Positions 13,499-38,155 of a DNA stretch of 64,000 bases are shown here, one piece after another; position 1 is the stretch's first letter, and every line of letters starts with the position of its first letter. Under the pieces are notes generated by a model that worked only from the letters and a program-made list of their open reading frames with translations, did no database searches and was not told where the DNA came from. Source of the stretch: Salminus brasiliensis (lineage: Eukaryota > Chordata > Actinopteri > Characiformes > Bryconidae); NCBI RefSeq assembly GCF_030463535.1, contig NC_132893.1, positions 16,029,771 through 16,093,770 on the forward strand. Reading direction: 5' to 3'. A program made the translations under genes and the position numbers.

Positions 13499-13769
13499 GC
13501 ACGTATTTGTCACTGTACTATGTACAGCGAAATGTGTCCTCTGCATTTAACCCATCTGTGGTAGTGAACACACACACTAGTGAACTAGGGGCAGTGAGTA
13601 CACACACACACACACACAGAGCAGTGGGCAGGCAACTCCAGCGCCCAGGGAGCAGAGAGGGTAAAGGGCCTCGCTCAACGGCCCAACAGTGGCAGCTTGC
13701 CGAGCCCGGGTATCGAACCCACAACCCTGTTATCAATAGCCCGGTGCTCTAACCGCTGATCCACCACTC
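13499..13769 (-). mobile_element. tRNA-derived SINE, copy 1
   Basis: On the minus strand this begins with a tRNA-like head. A box A-like sequence (ggatcagcggttagagcac) and a box B-like sequence (gggttcgatacccg) are separated as in a tRNA gene. A body follows with 'ttgagcgaggccctttaccc' and a 3' part 'gggttaaatgcagagg'. The same unit recurs at 18896-19163. A (CA)n run interrupts the body. Open frames across it are not genes. Confidence 0.8.
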
Positions 13770-13965
13770 AGCGGTTATTGAATTAATTTTTTGATTTTTT
13801 TTTTTTACATTAACTTCTAATTAAAGTTTTTCTCCTTCATTTTTTGACATTTACTTCTAATTAAAGTTTTGCGTGACATCAACAATATGCTGCTCTCTTC
13901 TCTAAGCAGAAAGCAGGTCACTGGGTGGAACAGCTATCTTACAGTTCTTTCCAAGCACTGAACTT

Positions 13966-14241
13966 CTAAACATATACCTGTTTGTTTCTCCACCTCTGAG
14001 TGTCTGAAAATTTCCATGATCCTTTTTTCTCTTTCTGGTAGGCAGCTGTGGTTATAAGGAACTGCATCTGTTGGAAAAGCAACCAGTAATACTGGATTCT
14101 GCATTTCTCTAAGTCACTACTGCCCTGTTCCCCATGGCAGCCACCGCTGGCAGTGTTTTTCTTTCCGCCTTTAGACAAACTCGTCTGGTAGGTTTTCCTC
14201 AACCTTTCCACTGTCTCAACAGCGAGCTTCAAACCGGCCAT
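13966..14241 (-). CDS. Orphan ORF, 91 codons, unknown
   Basis: Minus-strand ORF beginning MAGLKLAVETVERLRKTY and ending RWRNKQVYV before its stop. Composition is protein-like (K, Q, E, aromatic residues, few simple repeats) rather than repeat-derived. Near the end, AACAAACAG is followed by GTATAT, so the last codons could be intronic if this is an exon. I recognise no family, see no promoter, and the spacer between ubl3 and katnal1 holds no known gene in other vertebrates. It could be an exon of an unannotated gene, a decayed transposon fragment or chance. Confidence 0.2.
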   Translation of the reverse strand: MAGLKLAVETVERLRKTYQTSLSKGGKKNTASGGCHGEQGSSDLEKCRIQYYWLLFQQMQFLITTAAYQKEKKGSWKFSDTQRWRNKQVYV

Positions 14242-14754
14242 TCATTAAACTTTGAAAATATTGTGCTTGCATAAAAAAGGAGAAGAACTTAGGTTGTGAT
14301 GTCTTTAAAACAAACCTCAAAATACAAAAAAAGTGAAATTGTATTATTTGGTATTATTGCTTTATCGTTTTTAAATAGTGTCTCTAACCACAACACAACA
14401 CATTTTGTCTGAGATGTTTCAGCACTTTTTAAGGCCCAGTTTCCAAGTGTGTTTCTGTTTTGAACTATTTACGTCCACACCTTTTTTCAAGAGACTGCGT
14501 TTATCAGCATTGTGATACTGAGGTCACACAGCCATTATAACCGCACCCGTTGGCTGCGCTAATCTAATGTTTGGGTGGACCTTCTGCCAGTTTTACAGCT
14601 GCATGGCTATGTTATTACTACGGAAAACGGCGTCATCATCTTGGGTTCTTGTTTGGAACTTCCATTAGTATTTATCTCTCTAAGAGAACTTACAGTACTA
14701 CCTAACAGGTGTCTTAGTCATGTCATGTGCAAAGGCCCACTGTAAAAAAAACTA

Positions 14755-14767
14755 ATATATATATATA

Positions 14768-14804
<37 letters not shown>
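14755..14804. repeat. (AT)n microsatellite
   Basis: Nearly pure AT dinucleotide run, interrupted once by GTGT. It produces the meaningless IYIYI reading frames here. Confidence 0.95.
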
Positions 14805-14807
<3 letters not shown>

Positions 14808-17800
14808 CATATAAGCGGACCAAGACTGATTTTGTGGCTATGCATTCATGAGAGATTACAGTGTGTTTTGAGGGTTGGATGTGACATCAGTGTGGTAAAC
14901 ACGAGTGTGGTTAGCTACCTGAATGACTATGTTTGCGTATGCAATGGAATAACAAGAGTTCTCTTATATCTGTAATGTGTCTCGAAGGCAATTATCACAG
15001 GCTTGAGCCTTTACAGTGCCTCAACCACACAAACAAACGAGGCAGGTTTCTTTGCATGGATGCCAAGTGGTGGTTGCACTGAATCCTCTCCACAAATCTG
15101 AGAAGATTTTGGTTTCTCTGATAATGGCTGTGTGTACTAGCCCCAGCTCCATGTAAAAGGCATGCCTTTTATACAGAATGACAGCATGCAGTGACCTGTA
15201 GACCTGTTGTGCATAACAGCAACACCAGAATGGACTTGTTTAGAACCAAGTTGCGGCAAAAAAAAAAACACTGTAAAAATGTCAATCATGTACATTTTAC
15301 TAATTTAGAGAATGTACAGGACCTATTTTTGAAGTCTCATGTACTTTGTAAAGTCTATACAAGTTTTGAAACATCCAGCTTACATCACACTTTACAGTTG
15401 TTACATAAAACAACTCATTTACATAAATCCACCTATTAATCTTACAGCAATTGAGTCCTGCCCATTCAAGCTCAAGTGATATGGTGTGTTACAGCCTGGA
15501 TTTCTTTTTGAATAAGGCAAAGTACAGATCAGCCCATTAGAACAGGGATTGTTTACATATATCTGTCTCAAAGCCACAGTTACATAAATAGCCTGTTTAA
15601 TTCTTAGGGTTAAAGAAAGGATGGTTAGGTTACATTGATTTATGAGTGTATGAGTGTATCTGGTACATACACATTATTGTAGCTGAAACATAAAGGGGGG
15701 AAAAACAAACACTACAAAATGCAGAATATTGGAGAAAGAAACAGTGACACCCTCTGGGCTGATGGGTAACAAGATATTGTGGTCAGGTAAACGGGTGCCA
15801 GGTGACGCCATCTGAACTGAATTCTGAAAAGAACATTACAATGCATCACATTTTAACACAAGCATGTAAGAGGGAATTATTTAATAATTCATGCATGTTT
15901 ACTACATTGATCACTTGTCTTTGGTCTAACATTTATATTCATTTTGGAAAGGCTGTCTATGTCCAGCCCTTGTCAGAGCTGGCAGTGGTATGTTTGTTCC
16001 TGTTTGGGTGTGGGGTGTTATATCATCAGTAATGGGAAGTGGGCGTTTGGTAATCAGCTATGAGCATGTTTTGCTGTCTCTTCCTCTCCCCCAGGGAAAT
16101 CCTGCATGGAATTGGAGAGCTCATAACAAGGGTTCCAGCTTGGATGGACATGCTGGACTGATCTTGGGAGGAAAGCCCCATAGTTCTGAGCTCTGGCTCC
16201 AGCATCCGTCAATGGCTCACAGCTTGCAGACAGACCTTGCTAATGTACATTCAAGTGTAACCTACATGTTTTCAAATATGCAAGCTGTCAGGGTATGCAA
16301 AGATAAATTCCATAACAAGAACTAGCCACAATGGTACTAAATAGCTAGACCAGGTATGTTCCAACTCCAGGCCTTGATGGAGCATTGTTCAGCAGTTTGG
16401 TGATTTCCCTTCCTCAAGCCCACCAAACAGGTCCTGAATTAAGTGTGATGCAGCTTTTCAAGACTGTAAGTGAACAGCCCTATGGTTACTGTAGTTGCTA
16501 TTATAGCAGAGAAGTATATTGATTGTCCATTACTTGGGATTACATGTCCGATAGTACATTTCAAGCCCTTCCCATTCCTTGTGGTGCACGCCAAGTCATG
16601 CCAGATATTCATTTCACAGGAAGTGCTGTTCTTTCTGACATTCAGGGGGTCACATGTGTAAGACAGGAAGTTTGGTACAGAATATCAACAGCCACCACTA
16701 AGCTCTGCATCCCAAGGGGGACGTCAAAGAGTGCACAATAACTGAGCTGGCCCAAAGCTTTCAGGAAACACATGCTCAAAGGCCGGTGAGGCATGTGAAA
16801 ATTTCTTTCTCTCTACTGGCTCAGGCTTCATCTGCACTTAAAATGCATTTAAAATTAGAAATGGCTGTAATACCACTGCTAAAAACAGTACAGGCTCTAC
16901 TTATTATTGCAGTGGCACTGCATGCATAAGTCTAAAAAATGCAGTGTATTTCCATGCCCTTCCATCTCTGTGTTACTGTCATAAATCACAAGTCTTATGT
17001 GAGAGCTAAGTCGACTTATGCAGCAATACGAAATACATATATTGTACCATGAGTGTTCCACAAGTAGGCACTCTAAGCTGGTTTCTTCTTAGATTATATT
17101 CATTAAGTCTGCTTAAATCTAGCCAGGTCCAGATGCAGTATGGACAGAGCGTATTAGAGGTCACAGCTTATGTTACGGCACATGGGGAACTTAAATCCCA
17201 GGATGCATGCGGAGTGCATGGACGCTCGTTTACAGATGGTTAAAAATAGATACATTAGACGCCCCACCAAGCACTCGCTTCCACCCTATACCTCCAAGGA
17301 CTGGGACAGAGAAAAAATGTTGACTCACGTGTATGCATGCAATGTCTGTTAGATGAACAACCACTAATGTTACATACAGTATCTCTTCAGCATTACCGAT
17401 TTACATGCCCAAACTTAGGCTTCTTTTTTCAGAAAACTCTAACCAGATGCGAAATGCTGAACACCTACATAGTATACAGCCAAAAGAAAGATGTCTCACT
17501 GTCCAAAGAACATTTTGTTGATTTTTGATCCCATATCCAGGATCACGGAGTCATAATCTACATTAATCCATATATTAACATCAAAAACAGCTCAAGATGA
17601 AGCTTAGCTGTTGGCCTGCCCAATGGCATTAATCAATGTTTATCTCCTTCTTTATTGCTCAGTCTGCACTGTGAACAATCATAATTCCCTTGAAAATGCC
17701 TCGAAACTACACAAAATGTGTTGAAAGTTTTACTGTCAATACAGTGTCCACACACATTCGTTTTGGCAATATATGAATGAAAACAAAGGTTGAGACATTT

Positions 17801-18895
17801 CTAGAACAAATGGCAGAGGAGTAGGCAGTAGGACCATAAGACAGGCCTCACAGTAACAGCAAGCCATGACTAGACATTTGCTACAGAATTTTATGCAGGC
17901 TTGTCAGGCTCTTTGGCTGTTCTGTAAATCTCTGATTCATTCACACAGGGGATTTGTCACAGTACTTAGTCCATCTGTGCCTGTGCCGAGTTTCTGTGAG
18001 TTCTTTTCAGTTTACGTGTGTTGTAAGTGAAAGCATTATGCATTGCGCTACACTGCATGCTCACAGATGCCAAACTAAGACTAGTGCTACTACTACTACC
18101 ACCCCTAATAATAATAGTTATGATAATAACAATTTTATTAGTGGTGAAATGATCCACATGTTTTTCATTTGGTTCTCAGGTCAAGATTAAATTTTTAATC
18201 TCTAATGATTTTTTGGAGTACTATTTTTAACATGTAATGGGCTGTTGAAGGAATGTTCTAAGGAGTACAATACTTGACATACTCACACCTATGACTATGA
18301 CTATGACTATGTTTACAGGGTGCTGCCAGGGATTCTGGACCCCATGAAAAGATATTACACTGGGCCCAACAACTATATAAATTCCCCTATCACTCATAAG
18401 CCATTAGAATAGTCCTAATACCCCCCATATCTCATCTTTGACTGCTTTACAACCACTTAATATTAATAAACATTATTAAGTGTAATTACAGTTTTAATAT
18501 AAGTACTTCTTAAAACTGCAATATACAAATTACATAAAACATGTGAGTTGTGAAATGTTGGATCTACTCCTAAATAGTGTACTATATATCCAGCAGTAAA
18601 TGGTGAACACATGGCGGAATCTTAAATGAAGCTGGTTTTTAGCGTTATTATGCACTGTTTGGGTACAGGAGCCTTTCTCTTTTCATGTAGGGTAGTAATC
18701 AGCTATGTAAGATTCCACCTCAGTGTGGAGAATAAGGAACAGATGACAAAGTTTAATTTGATGGTCACAAAAAGTCACTAATAAAAAGTATTATTATTGT
18801 TCATATAATATTAGTTAATATAGTAATAGTATAGCAATATAATATTACTATAATATGGGGTAATTCGGTGAAGAAAAACAATGTAGAAGGTAAAG
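14805..18895. other. Intergenic spacer, no gene seen
   Basis: Short ORFs are present (for example 15990-16325 after a pyrimidine-rich AG at about 16095), but none resembles a known protein. A block near 16345-16440 ('ctccaggccttgatggagc...gtcctgaatt') looks like a dispersed fish repeat. Otherwise unremarkable AT-rich sequence. Confidence 0.5.
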
Positions 18896-19163
18896 GGGCA
18901 CGTATTTGTCACTGTACAGCAAAATGTGTCCTCCGCATTTAACCCATCTGGTAGTGAACACACACTCATGTGTTAGGGGCAATGAGTAAACACACACCCA
19001 CACCCCCAGAGCGGTGGGTAGCCAACTCCATCGCCCGGGGAGCAGAGAGGGTAAAGGGCCTTGCTCAAGGGCCCAACAGTGGCAGCTTGCCGAGCCCGGG
19101 AATCGAACCCACAACCCTGTTATCGATATCCCGGCGCTCTAACCGCTGAGCCACTACTGCCCA
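18896..19163 (-). mobile_element. tRNA-derived SINE, copy 2
   Basis: Second copy of the SINE at 13499-13769, same orientation. On the minus strand it begins with a tRNA-like head: box A-like 'tggctcagcggttagagcgc' and box B-like 'gggttcgattcccg'. It ends with 'gatgggttaaatgcggagga' and 'acgtgcc'. Internal (CA)n is shorter than in copy 1. Confidence 0.85.
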
Positions 19164-19202
19164 CAGAAGTAGACAATCTTCCCATTAAACTGTATTATGA
19201 CA

Positions 19203-19480
19203 TTTGCAGAAGTTTACATACACTCATCATGGTCACGGAAAGTCATGGAAATATTGGTCTTTCAACAATTTCTTTGAACTGTTTTTTTTCTGGGTGCACA
19301 AGTTAAAGATTACACATACACCAACTTAAATTATTAATTCAGTGGTGCTGAAAATTCCAAAATATAATTTAACTTGACGTGGCCTTTTATTCTTACTTTT
19401 CCTGAAGACTCATTGAATTAACCAACACCCAGTATAATGGGAAGATTTTAGCTCTGTATTTATAATTGTGGTCCTGCATT
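19203..19480. mobile_element. Tc1-type non-autonomous element fragment
   Basis: Contains 'agaagtttacatacactcat' followed by leader sequence of a common fish Tc1 group ('ttcaacaatttctttgaact', 'aaattattaattcagtggt'). No transposase frame. It lies immediately beside the SINE at 18896-19163. Confidence 0.6.
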
Positions 19481-21720
19481 GATTTTAGAAAAAAATCCAC
19501 TTGTACACATAAATCTGTACAGTTAACATGGCAGATTCTGTTGGCCAGAAGCTCTTCAGACTAGACTTAGTTAAACGAAACCAGTTGCATCATATACAGT
19601 TTTGCTTAATGCAATGTGTAACAGCAAATATTGTGTACATCACTTTTTTAGTCATGTACACAAATGCAACAATACCTCCTCTTTGTGAAGATTTTTTCAG
19701 ACTGCTAAACACGACTTTATAAGGTTCTGCAGATACCATGTTTACCAATAATTAGTCACGTCGATTCAAATATAAAAAGTGTTTTTTTTTTATTAATTTA
19801 TGTTAAGTCATCAATTGCAATTCCATAATAAAGACTGCAGAAAAAAAAACAGCCAATTATTTGACCATAGGTTTGCTAATGTCATAAGCATTAACCCACC
19901 CCAAGAAACACACTTTACACTGATGGGATCCTAGACGACCAGTGACTTGTTTGATCATTGGTTCTGTAAAAGAGAAGAGTTATGCCCATGGCATATGAGA
20001 TATGGCCATATTTGGAAACACTGTTTCACACTTTTTTCTCCACACCAAACAGCATAGAAAAAAACAGATGTTTCTTAAATTAATAAAAAATCTCAAGCAT
20101 CGTTAAGGGTGTAATGAAATGTCACTATATGTATCCATTTCTGGCTCTGTTAATGCTACAAATACAATATTTGTTTCTATATTTGGATTTAAGCCTGAAG
20201 TGGGCATTGCCTTATTTAGAGGTTTTAAGGTTGACAGCAGCATTTGAGGGGAGCTAAATGCATATGAATCTGCAGGAAGTGGACTGTTAAAAAGTATTTG
20301 TTAAACTGAAGTCCTATTTCAGTCAGTAAATATGTGAAAAAATATATATTTTGCATAATTATTTTGTGTTTTCAAGGTCAGTTTGTATAGAAATATGACT
20401 TTATTTAGTAAGACAGTGTTTGGATCAGGCTACTAGAGCAAACCACTGAAGGCCCACAGCAACTTTATTGAACCATCCTTTCCTAGATTTTCTAGATTTC
20501 TGTGGATCAATAAGTTATTTAGCACTGCTACTATATTTATTGAGGCCATGAGCTGCAGATTAGAAAGAATAAAGAAAAAGCAGACAGGAAAGAAAGCTTT
20601 ATTTTGAATATGCAGACACAACTGAGAAAGTGGAGTGAATCTGGATGTCTTGTGGGTTTAAAATTAAGTAAATAGAATTTATTTCTCTATCAATAAGAAA
20701 TTTGGACCTTTGAGAAACACCCTTATCACGTCTGTATTTGTTTACGATATGCTTTCTGTTCGCTCAAAATAATGTATTCATATTGAGTTACATCCCTAAA
20801 GCATCCATTAACAATTTCGCAGTCGTGCATGTGGACACGCATAGAGTAACACACATATTACACACTGAAGACAAGCGTGACTACTGCACAATCTACAAGC
20901 CTCCCTCCCCCACACATGAAGCCCACGAAGACGAAGAGTCATCCTCTCCCTCTCTCGTCCTCCTTCTGCCTGCACTTTTTGTGGGCTGAGTCACTGCTGC
21001 TGAGGAAGCAGACAGCTGCCATACATGATGGCCAAATACTAGTAAACTTCTCTCTTCTACTAGCAAACTACCCTGTGTTTGGACTTTCACAACTGCTTTT
21101 GTATGGCTGACACATAACATTTGCTATAAAAGCTATGATAACACAATCTTCAGCTGATATCATTGATGAGACGGAAAACCAGGCACATCTATATTTTTAT
21201 TATTTCCAGGCTTACATGATCAACATCCATTCATCCATCCATCTCTTATCCACTTCTTCCTGGCCAGTGTCCTGGTGTGTCCGGAGCCTAACTGAAATCA
21301 TTGGGTGCATTGATCACTGGATGAATAACTGTGCACACACACAGCTTGAATAATCTCCACAGAAAAGTATTGCCTGTAGAAAGGGATGCTGTAGACGCCT
21401 ATAGCCCTAAAGTCACTAAGTCCTCAATGTCAAGCGTTGATAGAAGAGGTACAAAACATTGAGCTGGGGAGCAATAGAACTGATGAAGTAATGGAGCTCC
21501 ATCCAATACCTGTAACCAACCAGTCATATTAATTCACTTGAATGCTGAAGACACATTAGATACGCAGGTGTCTACGAATTTTTGGATGTATAGCAAAGAT
21601 GACATGAGTATGAATGAATGGCATGATGTTTCCACTCCACATGTTATGTTACTCTTCTGTAGCTGGCAGATGTTGAAAAAAAATTCTGAAATCAACAATG
21701 AAAAAGTAAGTAAAAAGTAA
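19481..21720. other. Intergenic spacer downstream of katnal1
   Basis: AT-rich, no gene recognised. A less AT-rich stretch at about 20890-21030 contains a TGAGTCA (AP-1 type) site near 20988 but no coding potential that I trust. Confidence 0.5.
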
Positions 21721-21724
21721 ACTC

Positions 21725-21730
21725 TTTATT
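21725..21730 (-). terminator. katnal1: katnal1 polyadenylation signal
   Basis: AATAAA on the minus strand, about 440 nt after the katnal1 stop codon at 22174. It is the first canonical signal seen downstream. Confidence 0.6.
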
Positions 21731-22173
21731 TAAGACCTTTACAGTTCAGCTAAGCACAAAACACACATGTATCTGACTCAGTGCTTTAACATTTTACAAA
21801 AATGAATAAAGTGTAACGTACCTGTTTCTATAGCTTTTCTATATTTAAGTGGTTTAAAGACTAAGATAACACATTATAGAAACTAGCTTTCCAGCTGTTT
21901 TCCAGGAAATCAAACACACTGGGCCACCAGTGTGTTACAGCAGCACTGCATTGTTGAGGAAAAAGGTGCAAAAACCAGCAGCAGAGCTGTTCTCCTTGGT
22001 CCAGTATTTAAACCTAGCTGGACACAGAAATTCACTACATATGTCCATGTTTTAATGTCTGAATGAAACAAATATTTAACCTTCAAGTATTGATCTTCAC
22101 AGTTGCACTCAAGAAATGTCTGAGGTTTCCTGTGCTCTCCTTCATGCCGGTCAGCCGAATCCAGCTCTCGTTA

Positions 22174-34076
<11,903 letters not shown>

Positions 34077-34197
34077 GCAGAAAAGGTTTAAAGAAGACTT
34101 TGCTCGGGACGATCCGGTCTGAGGGCTTGGAGTTGCTTGATTGCAAGTGATTTTGTTGATGTTGCTCTCTGAAGATACGCCATATAAGTCAAAACGT

Positions 34198-34900
34198 TCT
34201 AATAAAGTAAAACAACAAAAATACATTTATTAGGCCATATGAGCGTACGTTAGGATTCATGAGTAAGAGAATTCAGCGCTGACTAGCTAACTCTAAGTGG
34301 ACTAGCGCTACTGAATACAGATACAAACAGCTAAGCCGTATCTAAGTTCAATTAAAATAACTGTAATATGACATCAATCTTCTGTACCAATATTTACAAA
34401 CAAATATTCTGTGGACATGCAAATAAATATCAGGTGTTCAGCTGAAAATGATGTCTGAAATCAAACAACATTTACAAAATAAACTGAATCGTTACTGAAA
34501 GTTGACATGGGATTTGTAGTTCAAGCAATGAAGCCCGAGTCGACAGTTTAGCCTTTGGTTTAGTTACTGGGACATCAATTCCCATCAGGCACTTGTGAAA
34601 TACGCCCTCGACTTAAGGCCACCGAAATGAGCATAGATTCACATGGTAACAAAAAAACGATGTTTTAATTTGATTTAGGATCCTCTGAACATATAAAAAT
34701 CTAATTTAAAGGTGTATGCTATTATAGAGCCGAATTACGCTAAATGTATTACCTTAGATAGATTCCGTAATCCGTTTTATCCACAGCTCGTGTGGCACTG
34801 ATGTTACCATGGCCGCGGAGAGACGCCGAATAAAACATGACGAAAGGCATATGAAAGAAAGGCGGAGCTTCAGAGAAGCGAGTGTAACGTACTGTGACTA
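34198..34900 (-). promoter_or_regulatory. katnal1: katnal1 5' end: non-coding exon 1, intron 1 and promoter
   Basis: The first coding exon has a 5' UTR up to an acceptor at 34199-34200 (pyrimidine-rich, ending TTATTAG). A non-coding exon 1 ends at 34753 before GTAATA and probably starts in 34800-34900, a less AT-rich stretch with a GCGGCCATGG (YY1-like) site near 34808-34817. Intron 1 holds a ZNF143/Staf-like element on the minus strand (GAACTACAAATCCCATG, 34506-34522) and a related inverted CAATTCCCAT at 34573-34582. Start site inferred. Confidence 0.5.
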
Positions 34901-34953
34901 AGCCCTTTGATTGTTTTCAATTCGTGAAAAATATATATCTAAGAATATACTAA

Positions 34954-34954
<1 letters not shown>

Positions 34955-35006
<52 letters not shown>
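34955..35006. repeat. (AT)n microsatellite, self-complementary
   Basis: About 46 bases of pure TA just upstream of katnal1. It can fold on itself. It explains the paired IYIYIY frames on both strands. Confidence 0.95.
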
Positions 35007-35010
<4 letters not shown>

Positions 35011-35225
35011 CTTTGTGCAAAATGTTCATGGGAACTGTGGAGGTCAAGATGAGATCTGGAAGACCAAGAAAACAACCCAGAAGAACTGTTTGTATGATAA
35101 TAATGACTCGAGAATTTGGTGCATCATTCCACTGTGCAATACTGTGCACACTTGTTGCCAACTGTGGTGCATCAGGCACCTAAACAAGATGTGCAAGACA
35201 ATTTAATATCTCAAAACTGAGGTCT
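35007..35225 (+). mobile_element. Tc1-type transposase N-terminal fragment
   Basis: Reads SGRPRKQPRRT, the GRPR/AT-hook region of a Tc1 transposase, followed by frame-broken sequence. Bordered on the left by the (AT)n run. Confidence 0.5.
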
Positions 35226-36219
35226 TCTGCAAGGGAAGGTGAAGTGAAGTACAACTTCAAGAACTCAGACTTTAGATACTACATGCAGCCTGCAATTTCC
35301 TGCCAAAGGGGGTCTTCTTTCAGTCCAGACTCTGTAAGATGCACAAACCACACCAATGATTTGTTTTTACATTATGACACAATATACATGTCTTACGGGT
35401 TGCTAAAAATGGTTTGATTAGCTACAGAAGCTGTGTCTTCTACTTTTCAATGTCTTTACAAATGTGTCCTTTGCCCAAGTGAGCCCAAACTTGCATACAA
35501 TTACATTTCTCATTGATGTGCAGGCATTATAAATACATAAGCCATAGTAACATAAAGCCAAGTTGTGGATCATTTCTTTATGTAAATGTACTTCGGGGTC
35601 TGGCAGCATAACATACCACAGAATAATGAACTAAATACCCCCCATAAGCCAGTTTAAAGACAGAATACTCCACCTCTGAAAATATTTGCTCTGTTTAACA
35701 TATGTAGTGCCTTCTGCTTTTTATAGACTTACTCAACACATTAAAAACTTCCAAAGTATGCCATCAGCAATGCCATTCAGATTTGTTTGTTTCAATCTGT
35801 CCAACGTCCATTTACAGTAGCGTGCTGAAACTGCAAGTTCTCCCAGATGAGGAACAAGCACAAGGCCTAATCATTACTGCATGTGGAATTATACTTTTGT
35901 TTTGACTGGACCATGAAATACCACTAGATGGCAACATGTTTTTAAACGTCTGGTTTATAGAAATGGCAGAGGACTGGTTGTTTGGTATTAATACAGATTT
36001 CTGCCTTGTACTGATCTGTACGAATTTCGATCCTCTCAACATTATAAAGCAAAATGTATTTAACGCCTCACCCTTACCCTATATAAATGCTCATGCTGGT
36101 AATAAATCCATAAAAAAAAAGAAAAACCACAAATATTAAACTTTTGTTTTTTTACTTGTACAATGTAAATGTCCATTAAATGCCTCATCAGTTTTAAAAA
36201 GATTAACCAAAAATTACAT
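35226..36219. other. Spacer between katnal1 and hmgb1
   Basis: No gene or clear repeat recognised. Confidence 0.5.
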
Positions 36220-36238
36220 TTTATTAAAAAAAAAAAAG

Positions 36239-36872
36239 TTTATTGATGTCAGAAGCATACCAGAATGTCAATGAAACACTTGCATTTTTCATCTTTTTTA
36301 ATCGTTGTGGCAATTACAGTGGTATTCAAAGTACAGTAAAATAACTATGATACGGCGATTTACTAATGATAGTGATGTGAAAAAATAAACAAAAAGAAAT
36401 ACATTAAAGATATGAACTACAACCTCACATTAAACTAGGTTGTGTGCTGCACACCTCTAAAACTCCAACGCCAAGCCAATTTTTTTCAACCCCCTTAGAC
36501 TGTACTGGGCAAGGACAATGGCTTAAGAACTACCATTACAAAAGGAGTTTAAAAGAATAAGAAAAAAAGAAAGGGGGGGGGTGAAGAAAAAAAACAAAAA
36601 ACAAAAAAAAAAAAACAAAAAAAAAAAAAAAATCAATCGCAAAGTTGGGGAAACACAAACAAACACAGATGACACTTCTGTAGTGTTACTATACAAAAAC
36701 AAAAGGGGAAAAAGAAACTGTACAGCTTAAAAACCATATCATATACACCACCTTAATTTGAATTTTTTCCCTTTAGTTTACCTTATTTACCCATTTTATG
36801 GCCTCAGTTAAGTGTGTACAGGGGGGTTAAATGCTTTATAAACAAGAAGCTAAGCTCTACTTTGTAACCAAT
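36239..36872 (-). other. hmgb1: hmgb1 3' UTR with polyadenylation signals
   Basis: From the stop codon to AATAAA signals on the minus strand at 36239-36244 and 36220-36225. The transcript strand carries a long U-rich tract (36580-36632 region) preceded by a C/U-rich stretch. U-rich 3' UTRs are usual for HMGB1 mRNAs. Confidence 0.65.

Positions 36873-38155
<1,283 letters not shown>

Noticed and set aside
15990-16325. 111-codon ORF with a good acceptor-like AG at about 16095
   Set aside because: No recognisable domain, low-complexity-free but family-less, no donor or partner exon found; could be a lncRNA exon, but there is no positive support.
18896-19163. Possible tRNA gene (clear A and B box-like sequences)
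   Set aside because: The unit is repeated at 13499 and 57014 with a long non-tRNA body and lacks a proper cloverleaf end, so it is a SINE.
18848-19306. ORFs on both strands with 'ACRARESNPQPCY' type text
   Set aside because: These are readings of the tRNA-derived SINE; the same text appears at the other SINE copy near 13500.
34898-35183. Overlapping ORFs on both strands around IYIYIY
   Set aside because: Self-complementary (AT)n run beside a decayed Tc1 fragment.
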